Shown in pieces: positions 7,238 through 15,914 of a stretch of DNA of 64,000 nt. The notes below the pieces were generated by a model. It was not told the DNA's origin, ran no database searches, and saw nothing but the letters and a program-made list of their open reading frames with translations. This stretch comes from CAWDZK01 sp963807005. Its GTDB lineage: Bacteria > Actinomycetota > Actinomycetes > JACCUZ01. The DNA is taken from the NCBI GenBank assembly GCA_963807005.1, contig CAWDZK010000001.1, positions 744,001 through 808,000 on the forward strand. Reading direction: 5' to 3'. Made by a program: the position numbers and the translations under genes. Each line of letters opens with the position of its first letter. The stretch's first letter is position 1.

Positions 7238-10200
7238 TCAGAGGGTGAAGGCCTGCTCGATCAGCGTGCGCTGCTCGAGGTCGTGGACCCGGTGCGACCC
7301 GGCGGCCGGGGACGCGGACGGCGGCCGGGCCACGCACGACAGCCCGCGACCGCCGAGCCGGGCCGGCAGGTTGAGCGCCATGTACGGCCAGCTGCCCATG
7401 TTGGCCGGCTCCTCCTGGACCCAGACGAGCTGGGCGTCAGGGTAGGCGGAGACGGCCTCGGCGATCTCGGCGCCCGCCAGCGGCGCGAGCCGCTCGACCC
7501 GGACGATCGCGACCTGCTCGCCCCCGGAGCCGGCCCGCTTGGCCCGCTCGGCGAGAAGGTCGTAGTAGACCTTGCCGGCGCAGAGCAGGACCCGGCGCAC
7601 GCCGGCCGGGTCGATGCCCTGCTCGGTCTCGGGGATCACCGGCCGGAACGTGCCGGAGGTGAACTCCTCGACCGGGGAGGCGGCGGCCTTCAGCCGCAGC
7701 ATCGACTTGGGGGTGAAGACGATCAGTGGCCGGCGCGGCTCGTGGTAGGCGTGCCAGCGCAGCAGGTGGAAGTACGACGCCGGCGTGGACGGGTAGGCAA
7801 CGGTCATGTTGTCCTCGGCGCACATCGTGAGGAACCGTTCGATCCGGCCGGACGAGTGGTCCGGGCCCTGGCCCTCGAAGCCGTGCGGCAGCAGCAGCAC
7901 CACCGACGAACGCTGGTTCCACTTCTGCTCGGACGCGGTGATGAACTCGTCGATGATGGTCTGCGCGCCGTTGAGGAAGTCGCCGAACTGCGCCTCCCAG
8001 AGCACCAGCGCGTCCGGGCGGGCCACCGAGTAGCCGTACTCGAAGCCCATCGCGGCGAACTCCGACAGCAGCGAGTCGTAGATCCAGAACCGGGCCTGGC
8101 CCTCGTCGAGGTGGGAGAGCGGCACCCACTCCCGGCCGGTGACCTTGTCGGTGAGGACCGCGTGCCGCTGCACGAACGTGCCCCGGCGGGAGTCCTGGCC
8201 GGCCATCCGGATCGGCTTGCCCTCGAGCAGCAGTGAGCCGAAGGCGAACAGCTCGCCCATCGCCCAGTCGATGCCGCCCTCGGACGCCATCGCCGCCCGG
8301 CGCTGCAGCAGCGGCATCAGCTTGGGGTGGACGGTGAAGCCGTCGGGGAGCGCCACGAACGCGTCGGCGATCCGCTTGACGACCTCGAGGTCGACGGCCG
8401 TCCTGCGGCGGGAGCCGGTCGCGGCGACTGCCGAGGACTGCTCGGCGGGCGCCTCGAGACCCTCGCCGGTGCCCTCCTCCTGGGACGAGGAGATGGCGTC
8501 CCGGGTCTCGGTGAAGACGCGCTCCAGCTGGCCCTGGTAGTCGCGTAGCGCCTGCTCGGCCTCCTCGACGGAGATGTCACCGCGGCCGATGAGCGACTCG
8601 GTGTAGATCTTGCGGACCGACCGCTTGCCCTCGATCAGGTTGTACATCAGCGGCTGCGTCATCGAGGGGTCGTCGCCCTCGTTGTGACCCCGGCGCCGGT
8701 AGCAGACCAGGTCGATGACGACGTCCTTCTTGAACGCCTGGCGGTACTCGAAGGCCAGCTTGGCGACCCGGACGCACGCCTCGGGGTCGTCGCCGTTGAC
8801 GTGGAAGATCGGCGCCTGGATCATCCGCGCCACGTCGGTGCAGTAGAACGACGACCTGGATGCCGCCGGGGAGGTGGTGAACCCGACCTGGTTGTTGACG
8901 ATCACGTGGATGGTGCCGCCGGTGCGGTACCCGCGCAGCTGGGAGAGGTTCAGCGTCTCGGCCACCACGCCCTGGCCGGCGAAGGCCGCGTCCCCGTGCA
9001 GCAGCACGGGCAGCACGGTGAAGCCCTCTTCGCCCTTGTCGATGCGGTCCTGCTTGGCCCGGGTGATGCCTTCGAGCACCGGGTTGACCGCCTCGAGGTG
9101 CGAGGGGTTCGCGGCCAGGTACACCTTGCACTCGCTGCCGTCCGGCGCCTTGAAGACGCCCTCGGTGCCAAGGTGGTACTTCACGTCCCCGGAGCCCTGC
9201 ACCGACCGCGGGTCCTGGTTGCCCTCGAACTCACGGAAGATCTGGCCGTAGGACTTGCCCGCCAGGTTGGCCAGCACGTTGAGCCGGCCACGGTGCGGCA
9301 TCCCGATGGTGACCTCGTCGAGACCGATCTCGGCCGCGGAGGTCATGACCTCGTCCAGCAGCGGGATGACCGACTCGCCGCCTTCGAGCGAGAAGCGCTT
9401 CTGCCCGACGTACTTGGTCTGCAGGAAGGTCTCGAACGCCTCGGCCGCGTTGAGCCGGCGCAGGATCGTCAGCTGGTCCTCGCGGTTCGGCTTGGCGTAG
9501 CCGACCTCGACCCGCTCCTGGATCCAGCGGCGCTCCTCGGGGTCCTGGATGTGCATGTACTCGATGCCGATGCGCCGGCAGTAGGACTCGCGCAGCACGC
9601 CGAGGATCTCGCGCAGCGTCGCCATCGGCTTGCCGCCGAAGCCGCCGGTCGCGAACTCACGGTCGAGGTCCCACAGCGTCAGGCCGTGGGTGACGACGTC
9701 GAGGTCGGGGTGGCTGCGCTGACGGAACTCCAGCGGGTCGGTGTCGGCCATCAGGTGGCCGCGCACCCGGTAGGCGTGGATCAGCTCCTGCACCCGGGCC
9801 TGCTTCGCGACGTCGTCCTCGTGCGAGGCCGAGATGTCGCGCACCCAGCGGATCGGCTCGTACGGGATGCGCAGCGACCGGAAGACCTCGTCGTAGAAGT
9901 TCTGCTCGCCGAGCAGCAGACCGTGCACCCGACGGAGGAAGTCGCCGGACTGGGCACCCTGGATGATCCGGTGGTCGTACGTCGACGTCAGCGTCATCGT
10001 CTTGCTGACCGCCAGCCGGGCCAGCGTCTCGGGCGCGGCGCCCTGGTACTCCGCCGGGTACTCCATCGCCCCGACGCCGATGATGGTGCCCTGGCCCGCC
10101 ATCAGCCGTGGCACCGAGTGCACGGTGCCGATGGTGCCCGGGTTGGTGAGGGTGATGGTCGTGCCGGCGAAGTCGTCTGCCGTGAGCTTGTTGGCGCGTG

Positions 10201-11131
10201 CCCGCCGGACGATGTCCTCGTACGCCGACCAGAAGCCGGCGAAGTCCATGCGCTCGGCGCCCTTCACCGAGGGCACCAGCAGCGTGCGGGTGCCGTCCGG
10301 CTTCTGGATGTCGATGGCGAGGCCGAAGTTCACGTGCTCGTGCCGGACCACCGCGGGCTTGCCGTCGACCTCGGTGAAGCCCTGGTTCATCTCCGGCATC
10401 TCGGCCAGCGCCTTGACCACGGCGAACCCGATGAGGTGGGTGAAGGAGACCTTGCCGCCACGGTTGCGCTGAAGGGCGTTGTTGATGACCGTGCGGTTGT
10501 CGATGAGCAGCTTGGCGGGGACGGCGCGCACGCTGGTCGCCGTCGGCACGGCGAGGCTGGCGTTCATGTTGGACACGACCCGGGCCGCGGGGCCCTTCAG
10601 CGGTCGCACCTCGTCGCCGCCCTCGGACGGGGCCTCCGCTGCGGACTCCTTGGCGGCGGGGGTGGTCGCGGCGGGCTTGGACTCGGCGGGCGTGGACCCG
10701 GCGGGCGTGGACCCGGCGGGCGTGGACCCGGCGGTCGTGGGCTGGGCGGCCTTGACCTCGGCCGGCGGGCTCACCGGCGCGGTGGCCGACTTCTGCGCCA
10801 CCTGCTGCGCGGCCGCGGTGCCGTCGGCCGCGGGGGCCGGCGCCGCGGCAGCGGCTGGGGCGACGGACTCGGCCGGATCCGCAGCCGTGGTGCTGCCGTT
10901 GGCCACCGCCCCGTCGGCGGGCCGGTAGTCCTTGAAGAAGTCCCACCAGGCGGCGTCGACGCTGTTCTTGTCGGCGAGGTACTGCTGGTAGAGCTCGTCG
11001 ACGAGCCATTCGTTGGGGCCGAAGCCGCCGGGAGTCTTGCTGCCTGTGCTGCCTGTGCCGCCTGTGCCGCCTGGGCTGCCTGTGCTGACTGGGGTGCGGG
11101 TCTGCTCCTGCCCAGAGGCTGACTGCGACAC
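7238..11131 (-). CDS. kgd: Multifunctional 2-oxoglutarate decarboxylase/dehydrogenase (E1 with fused E2 domain)
   Basis: 1297 residues, slightly longer than the roughly 1230-1270 usual for actinobacterial Kgd. Order: N-terminal helix GPNEWLVDELYQQYLADKNS (about 33-52); an Ala/Pro/Thr-rich linker (about 70-180); a succinyltransferase-type core (about 190-420) with catalytic TYDHRIIQG; then the thiamine-diphosphate E1 part (about 430-1297) with AYRVRGHLMADTDPL, GMPHRGRLNVL, HGDAAFAGQGVVAETLN and GQDSRRGTFVQRHAVL. It catalyses the 2-oxoglutarate step of the TCA cycle, with E3 supplied elsewhere. Start: the GTG at 11131 is the most plausible, before the conserved N-terminus; the open frame continues much further upstream but is antisense to the regulator gene. 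The stop lies 8 bases before the DUF6104 gene. Confidence 0.95.
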   Translation of the reverse strand: MSQSASGQEQTRTPVSTGSPGGTGGTGSTGSKTPGGFGPNEWLVDELYQQYLADKNSVDAAWWDFFKDYRPADGAVANGSTTAADPAESVAPAAAAAPAPAADGTAAAQQVAQKSATAPVSPPAEVKAAQPTTAGSTPAGSTPAGSTPAESKPAATTPAAKESAAEAPSEGGDEVRPLKGPAARVVSNMNASLAVPTATSVRAVPAKLLIDNRTVINNALQRNRGGKVSFTHLIGFAVVKALAEMPEMNQGFTEVDGKPAVVRHEHVNFGLAIDIQKPDGTRTLLVPSVKGAERMDFAGFWSAYEDIVRRARANKLTADDFAGTTITLTNPGTIGTVHSVPRLMAGQGTIIGVGAMEYPAEYQGAAPETLARLAVSKTMTLTSTYDHRIIQGAQSGDFLRRVHGLLLGEQNFYDEVFRSLRIPYEPIRWVRDISASHEDDVAKQARVQELIHAYRVRGHLMADTDPLEFRQRSHPDLDVVTHGLTLWDLDREFATGGFGGKPMATLREILGVLRESYCRRIGIEYMHIQDPEERRWIQERVEVGYAKPNREDQLTILRRLNAAEAFETFLQTKYVGQKRFSLEGGESVIPLLDEVMTSAAEIGLDEVTIGMPHRGRLNVLANLAGKSYGQIFREFEGNQDPRSVQGSGDVKYHLGTEGVFKAPDGSECKVYLAANPSHLEAVNPVLEGITRAKQDRIDKGEEGFTVLPVLLHGDAAFAGQGVVAETLNLSQLRGYRTGGTIHVIVNNQVGFTTSPAASRSSFYCTDVARMIQAPIFHVNGDDPEACVRVAKLAFEYRQAFKKDVVIDLVCYRRRGHNEGDDPSMTQPLMYNLIEGKRSVRKIYTESLIGRGDISVEEAEQALRDYQGQLERVFTETRDAISSSQEEGTGEGLEAPAEQSSAVAATGSRRRTAVDLEVVKRIADAFVALPDGFTVHPKLMPLLQRRAAMASEGGIDWAMGELFAFGSLLLEGKPIRMAGQDSRRGTFVQRHAVLTDKVTGREWVPLSHLDEGQARFWIYDSLLSEFAAMGFEYGYSVARPDALVLWEAQFGDFLNGAQTIIDEFITASEQKWNQRSSVVLLLPHGFEGQGPDHSSGRIERFLTMCAEDNMTVAYPSTPASYFHLLRWHAYHEPRRPLIVFTPKSMLRLKAAASPVEEFTSGTFRPVIPETEQGIDPAGVRRVLLCAGKVYYDLLAERAKRAGSGGEQVAIVRVERLAPLAGAEIAEAVSAYPDAQLVWVQEEPANMGSWPYMALNLPARLGGRGLSCVARPPSASPAAGSHRVHDLEQRTLIEQAFTL
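10685..10729. repeat. Three 15-bp tandem repeats in the kgd linker
   Basis: Three perfect copies of GGCGGGCGTGGACCC (10685-10699, 10700-10714, 10715-10729) with degenerate copies on both sides. They encode S-T-P-A-G pentapeptides in the flexible linker of Kgd. In-frame 15-bp units change linker length without breaking the protein. Confidence 0.85.
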
Positions 11132-11184
11132 GGCGTTCTTCGCCCTCTTCCCTGCGCTGCTCGACGAGTCCGGAGGTTCGGCCC

Positions 11185-11190
11185 AGCCTA
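11185..11190 (-). promoter_or_regulatory. Probable kgd -10 box
   Basis: TAGGCT on the minus strand, about 54 bases before the kgd GTG, giving a leader of roughly 47 nt containing purine-rich GGGAAGAGGG. The -35 region has no strong match. Confidence 0.4.
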
Positions 11191-11256
11191 GTCGCACCTC
11201 CGGGGCGCGGTTCGGCCGCCGCCGAGCGGACACCACCCCCGCCTCCGCACCCGGTC

Positions 11257-11311
11257 GAGTGGCGCGTAGTGGCGGTGTTTCGCGCGCTGAGCCAGCCACT
11301 ACGCGCCACTC
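11257..11311. repeat. Intergenic palindrome, family A copy 2
   Basis: Perfect 17-base arms GAGTGGCGCGTAGTGGC (11257-11273) and its complement (11295-11311) with a 21-base loop: the same arms and loop length as at 2034-2094. A degenerate half arm, CACTACGCGCCGCTCA, follows at 11327-11342 and contains the stop codon of the ArsR-type gene. Confidence 0.85.
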
Positions 11312-11328
11312 AAGCGTCGGGGTCCGCA

Positions 11329-12021
11329 CTACGCGCCGCTCATGGCCCGGGGTGGGGGTGGAGTCGGCGGTGGGGGTGGGGTCTGCGGTGGGGGTGGGGG
11401 TGGAGGTGGGGTGGCGGTGGGCGTGGGGCGGGGGCGGGGCGCCATCCGGACGGCCAGGTGCACCGGGCGGGCACCCTCGGGAGCCGAGTCCGGCGGCCGG
11501 TTGGACGCCATCAGCGGCCGGAGCAGGTCCATGATCGCCCCGCTGAGGTCGGCCAGCTCGGCTGCGGTGGCGACCAGGGTGCTGTTGGACAGCAACGCCG
11601 CGTCCCGCCACTCGCGCTCGGCGGCGCCCCGGTCGACGAAGTCGAGCACCTTGGCGTCGGAGCTCGCGATCATCACCCGGGCCAGCGTGGAGTCCACCGC
11701 CTGCACCAGGTGCGGGTCCGCGTCCGGCTCCGGCTCGGTCACCCAGCCGGCGACCGCGGCCCGCCACACCCGCTCGCGGCCGTCCCGGTCCCTCGCGTCG
11801 TCGGGCTCGACGAACCCGTGCCGGGCGAGCAGCCGCAGGTGGTAGCTGCACGCGCTGGGGGACAGACCGGCCACCTCGGCGACCTCGGTGGCGGTCGCCG
11901 GGCCGTCCTCCTGCAGCTTCTCCAGGATCGCGTACCGCCCGGCGTGGGCCAGGGCGCGCAGCGCACCGGGGTCGGAGATCCGGCGGCCGTACGGCGTCTC
12001 GCCAGGGTCGGTGTCGGTCAC
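11329..12021 (-). CDS. ArsR-type winged-helix regulator with polyproline tail
   Basis: 230 residues. The N-terminal winged helix (about 18-85: ALRALAHAGRYAILEKLQ, ATATEVAEVAGLSPSACSYHLRLLARHGFVE) is of the ArsR/HTH_20 type; the middle helical region is of unknown function. The last 35 residues are nearly all Pro/Thr (runs of 8, 5 and 4 prolines), encoded by a G-rich tract on the plus strand. No cysteine metal-site motif is visible, so a metal sensor is not indicated. GTG start at 12021 with TATTCT six bases upstream: probably leaderless. It is divergent from the MFS gene and most likely represses both genes through the repeats between them. Confidence 0.85.
   Translation of the reverse strand: MTDTDPGETPYGRRISDPGALRALAHAGRYAILEKLQEDGPATATEVAEVAGLSPSACSYHLRLLARHGFVEPDDARDRDGRERVWRAAVAGWVTEPEPDADPHLVQAVDSTLARVMIASSDAKVLDFVDRGAAEREWRDAALLSNSTLVATAAELADLSGAIMDLLRPLMASNRPPDSAPEGARPVHLAVRMAPRPRPTPTATPPPPPPPPQTPPPPPTPPPPRAMSGA
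11344..11440. repeat. G-rich low-complexity tract
   Basis: Repeated GGTGGGGGTGGGG-type units on the plus strand, with many runs of four or five G. This can form G-quadruplexes. On the minus strand it encodes the polyproline tail of the ArsR-type regulator. Confidence 0.8.
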
Positions 12022-12027
12022 CTGCGG

Positions 12028-12080
12028 AGAATATCTGAAACAACCCCTTCACAACCAGGATGTGAAAGAGTAGTTTCACA
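12028..12080. promoter_or_regulatory. Divergent promoters and ArsR-type operators between regulator and MFS gene
   Basis: Rightward: TTCACA (12048-12053), 17 bases, TAGTTT (12071-12076), then GTG 12085, so start point and start codon nearly coincide. Leftward: TATTCT (12028-12033 on the minus strand) six bases before GTG 12021, with TTGTGA (12049-12054) or GGTTGT as the -35. Two inverted repeats overlay these boxes: TTCACA-7-TGTGAA (12048-12066) and TGTGAAA-6-TTTCACA (12061-12080). A dimeric winged-helix repressor bound here would block both directions. Confidence 0.7.
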
Positions 12081-12084
12081 TCTC

Positions 12085-13383
12085 GTGGACACCGAGACGC
12101 CGACCAGAGCCACCACCCCGGACCTTCCCGCAAGCGCCGCCCCGCGCTCCGCCGTCCCGACCGAGAGCGCCGCGCTGCGGACCCGGGACGCCCGGCTGGT
12201 CCTGTCCGCCTACGCGATCTCGGCGGTCGGCAGCGAGGTCACCGTGCTGGCGATCCCGGTCGCGGCAGCGCTGCTGCTCGGGGCCAGCCCGCTGCAGATG
12301 GGCCTGCTCGTCGCGGCCGGCACCGCGCCGTACATCGGCTTCGCCCTCGTGGTGGGGGCGTGGGTGGACCGGCTGCGCCGCCGCCGGCCGCTGATGGTCG
12401 CGGCGGACCTGCTGGCCGCCGTCGCGCTGCTCACCGTCCCGCTCGCCTGGGTGCTGGACGAGCTCACCGTCGGCCAGCTGATCGCCGTCGAGCTGGTGGT
12501 CGGCGTGGCCCGGGTGACCTTCCGCCCCACGTTCAGCACCCACCTGGCCGACGTCGTCCCGGCACACGCGATCACGACGGCGAGCTCGCGGCTGCGCGCC
12601 TCCGAGGCCACCGCGATGCTCGCCGGGCCGACGCTCGGGGGCTCGCTGGTGCAGCTGCTCACCGCGCCGGTCGCCGTGCTCGCCGACGCCGTGTCCTTCC
12701 TGGTCTCGGCCGTCCTCGTCGGCCGGGTACGCGCGCCCGAGCGGGTGGGCTACGTCGCGCCGCCGCGCCGCCGCCTCGCCCAGGAGATCGGCGAGGGCAT
12801 GGCCCACCTGTTCCGCGATCGCCGGCTCCGTGCCATCGCGGGTGCGGCCGCGAACGTCAACTTCTTCGGCATGATGATCTTCGCGCTGCTCGTGGTGTAC
12901 CTCACCCGGGAGCACGACTTCACCCCGGCGATGATCGCCGCCGTGACCGTGGCCGGCGGGCTCGGCTCGTTGGCGGGGGCGGTGCTCGCTCCCAGGGTCT
13001 CCGGCCGGATCGGTCGTGGCCGCACGATCATGGCCGGCTCAGCGGTCTTCTCGGTCGGCATGATCGCGTTCCCGGCCGCCCACGGCCCGCGCTGGCTGGT
13101 GCTCGCAATCCTCTGCGCCAACGAGGTGCTCGTGGGCATCGGGATCATGCTGTTCGACGTCACGACCGGCGCCTTCTACCTCACCGACGTCCCCGACGGG
13201 CTGCGCGGCCGGGTGAACAGCTCGATGTCCACGGTGACCCAGGGCGTCAAGGCGCTCGGGGCGCTGGCCGGCGGCGCCATCGGCTCGGCGTACGGCGTCC
13301 GGCCGGCGCTCTGGGTGGCCGCGGTGGGTGCGACGACGACCGTGCTGTGGACCGTCGTGTCCCCGCTGCGCTCGACCGAATGA
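12085..13383 (+). CDS. MFS transporter (DHA3/enterobactin-exporter-like)
   Basis: 432 residues. A polar N-terminus of about 35 residues precedes about twelve membrane segments; WVDRLRRRRPLMVAADL is the loop 2-3 signature of MFS exporters, and DVPDGLRGRVNSSMSTVTQGVKALGALAGGAIG near residue 380 is typical of the DHA3-like/EntS group. It should export a small molecule in exchange for protons; the substrate is unknown. I chose GTG 12085 because a -35/-10 pair places the transcript start there. It is divergent from, and presumably controlled by, the ArsR-type regulator. Confidence 0.88.
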   Translation: MDTETPTRATTPDLPASAAPRSAVPTESAALRTRDARLVLSAYAISAVGSEVTVLAIPVAAALLLGASPLQMGLLVAAGTAPYIGFALVVGAWVDRLRRRRPLMVAADLLAAVALLTVPLAWVLDELTVGQLIAVELVVGVARVTFRPTFSTHLADVVPAHAITTASSRLRASEATAMLAGPTLGGSLVQLLTAPVAVLADAVSFLVSAVLVGRVRAPERVGYVAPPRRRLAQEIGEGMAHLFRDRRLRAIAGAAANVNFFGMMIFALLVVYLTREHDFTPAMIAAVTVAGGLGSLAGAVLAPRVSGRIGRGRTIMAGSAVFSVGMIAFPAAHGPRWLVLAILCANEVLVGIGIMLFDVTTGAFYLTDVPDGLRGRVNSSMSTVTQGVKALGALAGGAIGSAYGVRPALWVAAVGATTTVLWTVVSPLRSTE

Positions 13384-13428
13384 GCACGGCATGACCACGG
13401 CTTGGCCACCGCCGGGGCCGGACCCCGC

Positions 13429-13434
13429 TACCGT
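13429..13434 (+). promoter_or_regulatory. -10 box for leaderless GH88-like gene
   Basis: TACCGT six bases before GTG 13441. No ribosome binding site precedes the GTG, so this box fixes the start choice. Confidence 0.55.
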
Positions 13435-13440
13435 CGCCAC

Positions 13441-14973
13441 GTGCAGGGGGACACCGGTGCTGTGTGCCGCGCGGCCGCGGTCTGGCTGACGCTGGCCGCG
13501 CTCACGGCCGCCCTGAGCCCGGTCCGGTCCGCGGACGCGGCAGCCGCCGCCTCGAGCAGACCCGAGCCACAGATGCAGGTGGCCCTTCGCCAGGCCGGCG
13601 GGTACGCGCTGCGCCAGCTGCACCGCACCGACGGACGCCTCGGCCCGGGCCGCTACCCGACCGTCGCCGTCGGCGACTCACCGTGGCGGACCAGCGGCAC
13701 CAACGGCTGGCTGGCCGGGTTCTGGCCGGGCCGGCTCTGGCTGGCCTACGAGCTCACCGGCGACCGGGCCTGGGCGCGTCGCGCCGTGTCCCGGCAGGCG
13801 CCGCTCGCGGTCCGGCAGGACGACACGTCGACGCACGATCTCGGCTTCCTGCTGCAGACCTCCTTCGGCCGGGGCGCCGACCTCCTCGGCCGTACCGAGG
13901 ACGCCGCGGTCGTGCAGCGTGCTGCGGCTGCGCTGGCTGCGCGCTACGTGCCGTCGGTCGGCGCGGTCCGCAGCTGGGACGGTCCGGATGGTCGCACCAC
14001 CGTCATCGTCGACAGCCTGATGAACCTCGAGCTGCTGTTCTGGGCCGCCGGCCACGGCGGGCCGGCCCAGTGGCGCGACCTGGCCGTCCGGCACGCCCTG
14101 ACGGTCGCGCGCTGGCAGGTCCGGCCGGACGGCAGCACGTTCCACGTGGTGCAGCTGGACGACTCGACCGGCCAGCCCGCCTGGCGGGGCACCGTGCAGG
14201 GCCTCGCGGACGGGTCCACCTGGGCCCGCGGCCAGTCCTGGGCGGTGCACGGCTTCACGACGGCGTACGCCGAGTCCCGCGACCCGCGGCTGCTCGACGC
14301 GGCCCGCCGGGTCGCCGGCTACGCCGTCAGTCACCTGCCCGCCGACGGCGTGCCCTGGTGGGACTACGACGCCCCCGGCACCCAGCGGGACACCACCGCG
14401 GCGGCCGTCCTCGCCGCGGGGCTGCTCGACCTCGCCCGGGTCGACCCGGATCCAACCCGACGGGCGACCTGGCGCGCTGCGGCCCTGCACACGCTGCGGT
14501 CGCTGATCGGCCCGCGCTATCTGGCGAAGGGGACCGGCTCCTGGTCGATCCTCTTGCACGGCCGGCACGACCCGACCTACGACGACGCCGGTGTGACCTA
14601 CGGCGACCACTACCTGTTGGAAGCCCTGCTCCGGGTGCAGCTGCTGCCCTCGGCGCGCCCAGCGCGGCCGGTGCGGGCCTTGCGACGCCTCAGCGGTGGC
14701 GGCCTACGCGTCGACCTGGGCGCCGCCCACCGGGTGGGCGGCGTCTCGGTGCGGTGGCGGCACGGGACCTCGGCCGCGACCTGCTTCGCGGTGCAGGTGT
14801 CGACCGACGGCAGACGCTGGACCACGGTCCGGGGTGGGGTGAGCAGCGGTCGGAGCGCGTCGGCCGAGACCTACGACCTGCGGGACCGGGTCACGCGGTA
14901 CGTCCGGGTGCGGCCACGCGGCTCGACGGACGGCACCGCAGGGCGGGCGGTCCGGCTCACAGTCCGGCGCTGA
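13441..14973 (+). CDS. Secreted GH88-like glycoside hydrolase with C-terminal discoidin-like domain
   Basis: 510 residues. A signal peptide (hydrophobic AVWLTLAALTAALSPV, cleavage near ADA-AAA) leads into an (alpha/alpha)6-barrel (about 45-400) with GTNGWLAGFWPGRLWLAYELTGD, VIVDSLMNLELLFWAA, TWARGQSWAVHGFTTAY and VPWWDYDAP, the pattern of unsaturated glucuronyl hydrolases (GH88/GH105). The C-terminus (about 410-510) resembles an F5/8 type C carbohydrate-binding beta-sandwich. It probably removes unsaturated uronic acids from oligosaccharides produced by polysaccharide lyases. GTG 13441 is preferred over TTG 13402 because of the TACCGT box. It follows the MFS gene by 57 bases but has its own promoter. 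Confidence 0.82.
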   Translation: MQGDTGAVCRAAAVWLTLAALTAALSPVRSADAAAAASSRPEPQMQVALRQAGGYALRQLHRTDGRLGPGRYPTVAVGDSPWRTSGTNGWLAGFWPGRLWLAYELTGDRAWARRAVSRQAPLAVRQDDTSTHDLGFLLQTSFGRGADLLGRTEDAAVVQRAAAALAARYVPSVGAVRSWDGPDGRTTVIVDSLMNLELLFWAAGHGGPAQWRDLAVRHALTVARWQVRPDGSTFHVVQLDDSTGQPAWRGTVQGLADGSTWARGQSWAVHGFTTAYAESRDPRLLDAARRVAGYAVSHLPADGVPWWDYDAPGTQRDTTAAAVLAAGLLDLARVDPDPTRRATWRAAALHTLRSLIGPRYLAKGTGSWSILLHGRHDPTYDDAGVTYGDHYLLEALLRVQLLPSARPARPVRALRRLSGGGLRVDLGAAHRVGGVSVRWRHGTSAATCFAVQVSTDGRRWTTVRGGVSSGRSASAETYDLRDRVTRYVRVRPRGSTDGTAGRAVRLTVRR

Positions 14974-15000
14974 CGCCCATCGGTCCGGTCAGCAGCCACG

Positions 15001-15447
15001 TCAGCGCGGCGGTGTCCGGGGTGTGGTGATGTAGGTGAGCGCACCGACCAGGATGAGCAAGCCGTCGAGCAGCAGGACGGCGCGGATGACGGCCGTCTCG
15101 GTCGCGTCGACGCCGGTCGCCTGCAGGCGGTCGACCGTCAGCCGGCTGGACAGGGAGTAGAACACCGAGGCGACACCTCCGAGGGTCAGCAGGAGGCCGG
15201 CGAACCTCGTGGGGGTGCCTCCGACGCTCACCAGCAGCGTGAGGCCCGCGACCACGGCCAGGAACCACAGCGGCATCGCGAGACCCGTACCCCACCCGTA
15301 CACCCAGTCGTCGACGATCCGGCTGGCGTCGCCCGCAGTGTCGACGAAGGTCAGGTCGTACGGCTGCTCGTGGTCGATCGACACCCAGGCGCCCACGAGG
15401 TTCGCGCCGATCCACGAGACGCCGAGGAAGATCAGAACCCTGTGCAC
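15001..15447 (-). CDS. Small four-helix membrane protein
   Basis: 148 residues with about four membrane helices (residues 2-20, 57-75, 84-102, 122-140) and one extracytoplasmic stretch (about 22-56). I do not recognise the family. GTG start at 15447 (VHRVLIFLGV); CAGATT, a weak -10 like box, lies six bases upstream. It runs in the same direction as the DUF3052 gene 47 bases upstream. Confidence 0.65.
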   Translation of the reverse strand: MHRVLIFLGVSWIGANLVGAWVSIDHEQPYDLTFVDTAGDASRIVDDWVYGWGTGLAMPLWFLAVVAGLTLLVSVGGTPTRFAGLLLTLGGVASVFYSLSSRLTVDRLQATGVDATETAVIRAVLLLDGLLILVGALTYITTPRTPPR

Positions 15448-15494
15448 GCGCCCAATCTGCCAGGTGCGGAGGGCAGAACGGGTGACCTGGCCGG

Positions 15495-15908
15495 TCAGCG
15501 GTCGCGGAGCCGGACCACGAACTTCAACCCGGACCAGGTCGCGTCCACCGCGCAGACCTTGGTGTCGACCAATCCGCTCGCGAGGCCGTGCGCCCGGACG
15601 ACGTTCTCGTCCAGGTCCGTGCGCACGCCGCTGCTGCGCTTGGGCCACACCACCCAGAGGCCGCCGGACGTCGTCAGGCGGGTCGCTGACGGACCGAACC
15701 GCTGCGTCAGCGCCCGTCGGTCCGGGGCGAAGGCGAGCACGACGTCGTACGGCGACCGCCCGGCCCTGCGGTGCAGCTCGACGCCGGGCAGCGGACCGAG
15801 CAGCTCCTCGAAACCGGCCGGCGCCCCGGTCAGCAGCACCCGGCTGCCCGGCCGGATGCCCAGCTTCCGCGGCAGCGGCGTTCCGGAGTACCCCGCGACG
15901 GCGTCCAC
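15495..15908 (-). CDS. DUF3052 protein
   Basis: 137 residues beginning VDAVAGYSGTPLPRKLGI and containing GGLWVVWPKRSSGVRTDLDE and DTKVCAVDATWSGLKFVVR, the DUF3052 hallmarks. The Rossmann-like fold is soluble; the family is widespread in Actinomycetota and of unknown function. I chose GTG 15908 because TACGGT lies exactly six bases upstream and homologues start at this GYSGTPL region; a longer ORF to 15980 adds a Ser/Arg-rich stretch that includes this promoter. It is divergent from the surface-protein operon. Confidence 0.88.
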   Translation of the reverse strand: MDAVAGYSGTPLPRKLGIRPGSRVLLTGAPAGFEELLGPLPGVELHRRAGRSPYDVVLAFAPDRRALTQRFGPSATRLTTSGGLWVVWPKRSSGVRTDLDENVVRAHGLASGLVDTKVCAVDATWSGLKFVVRLRDR

Positions 15909-15914
15909 GCCAGC

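Noticed and set aside
10670..10745. Possible CRISPR-like array
   Set aside because: The 15-bp units are directly adjacent, have no spacers, and encode in-frame pentapeptides in Kgd.
11132..12133. Extension of the kgd reading frame upstream by 334 codons
   Set aside because: It runs antisense to a recognisable winged-helix regulator and through two palindrome arms; homologous Kgd proteins do not have such an N-terminus.
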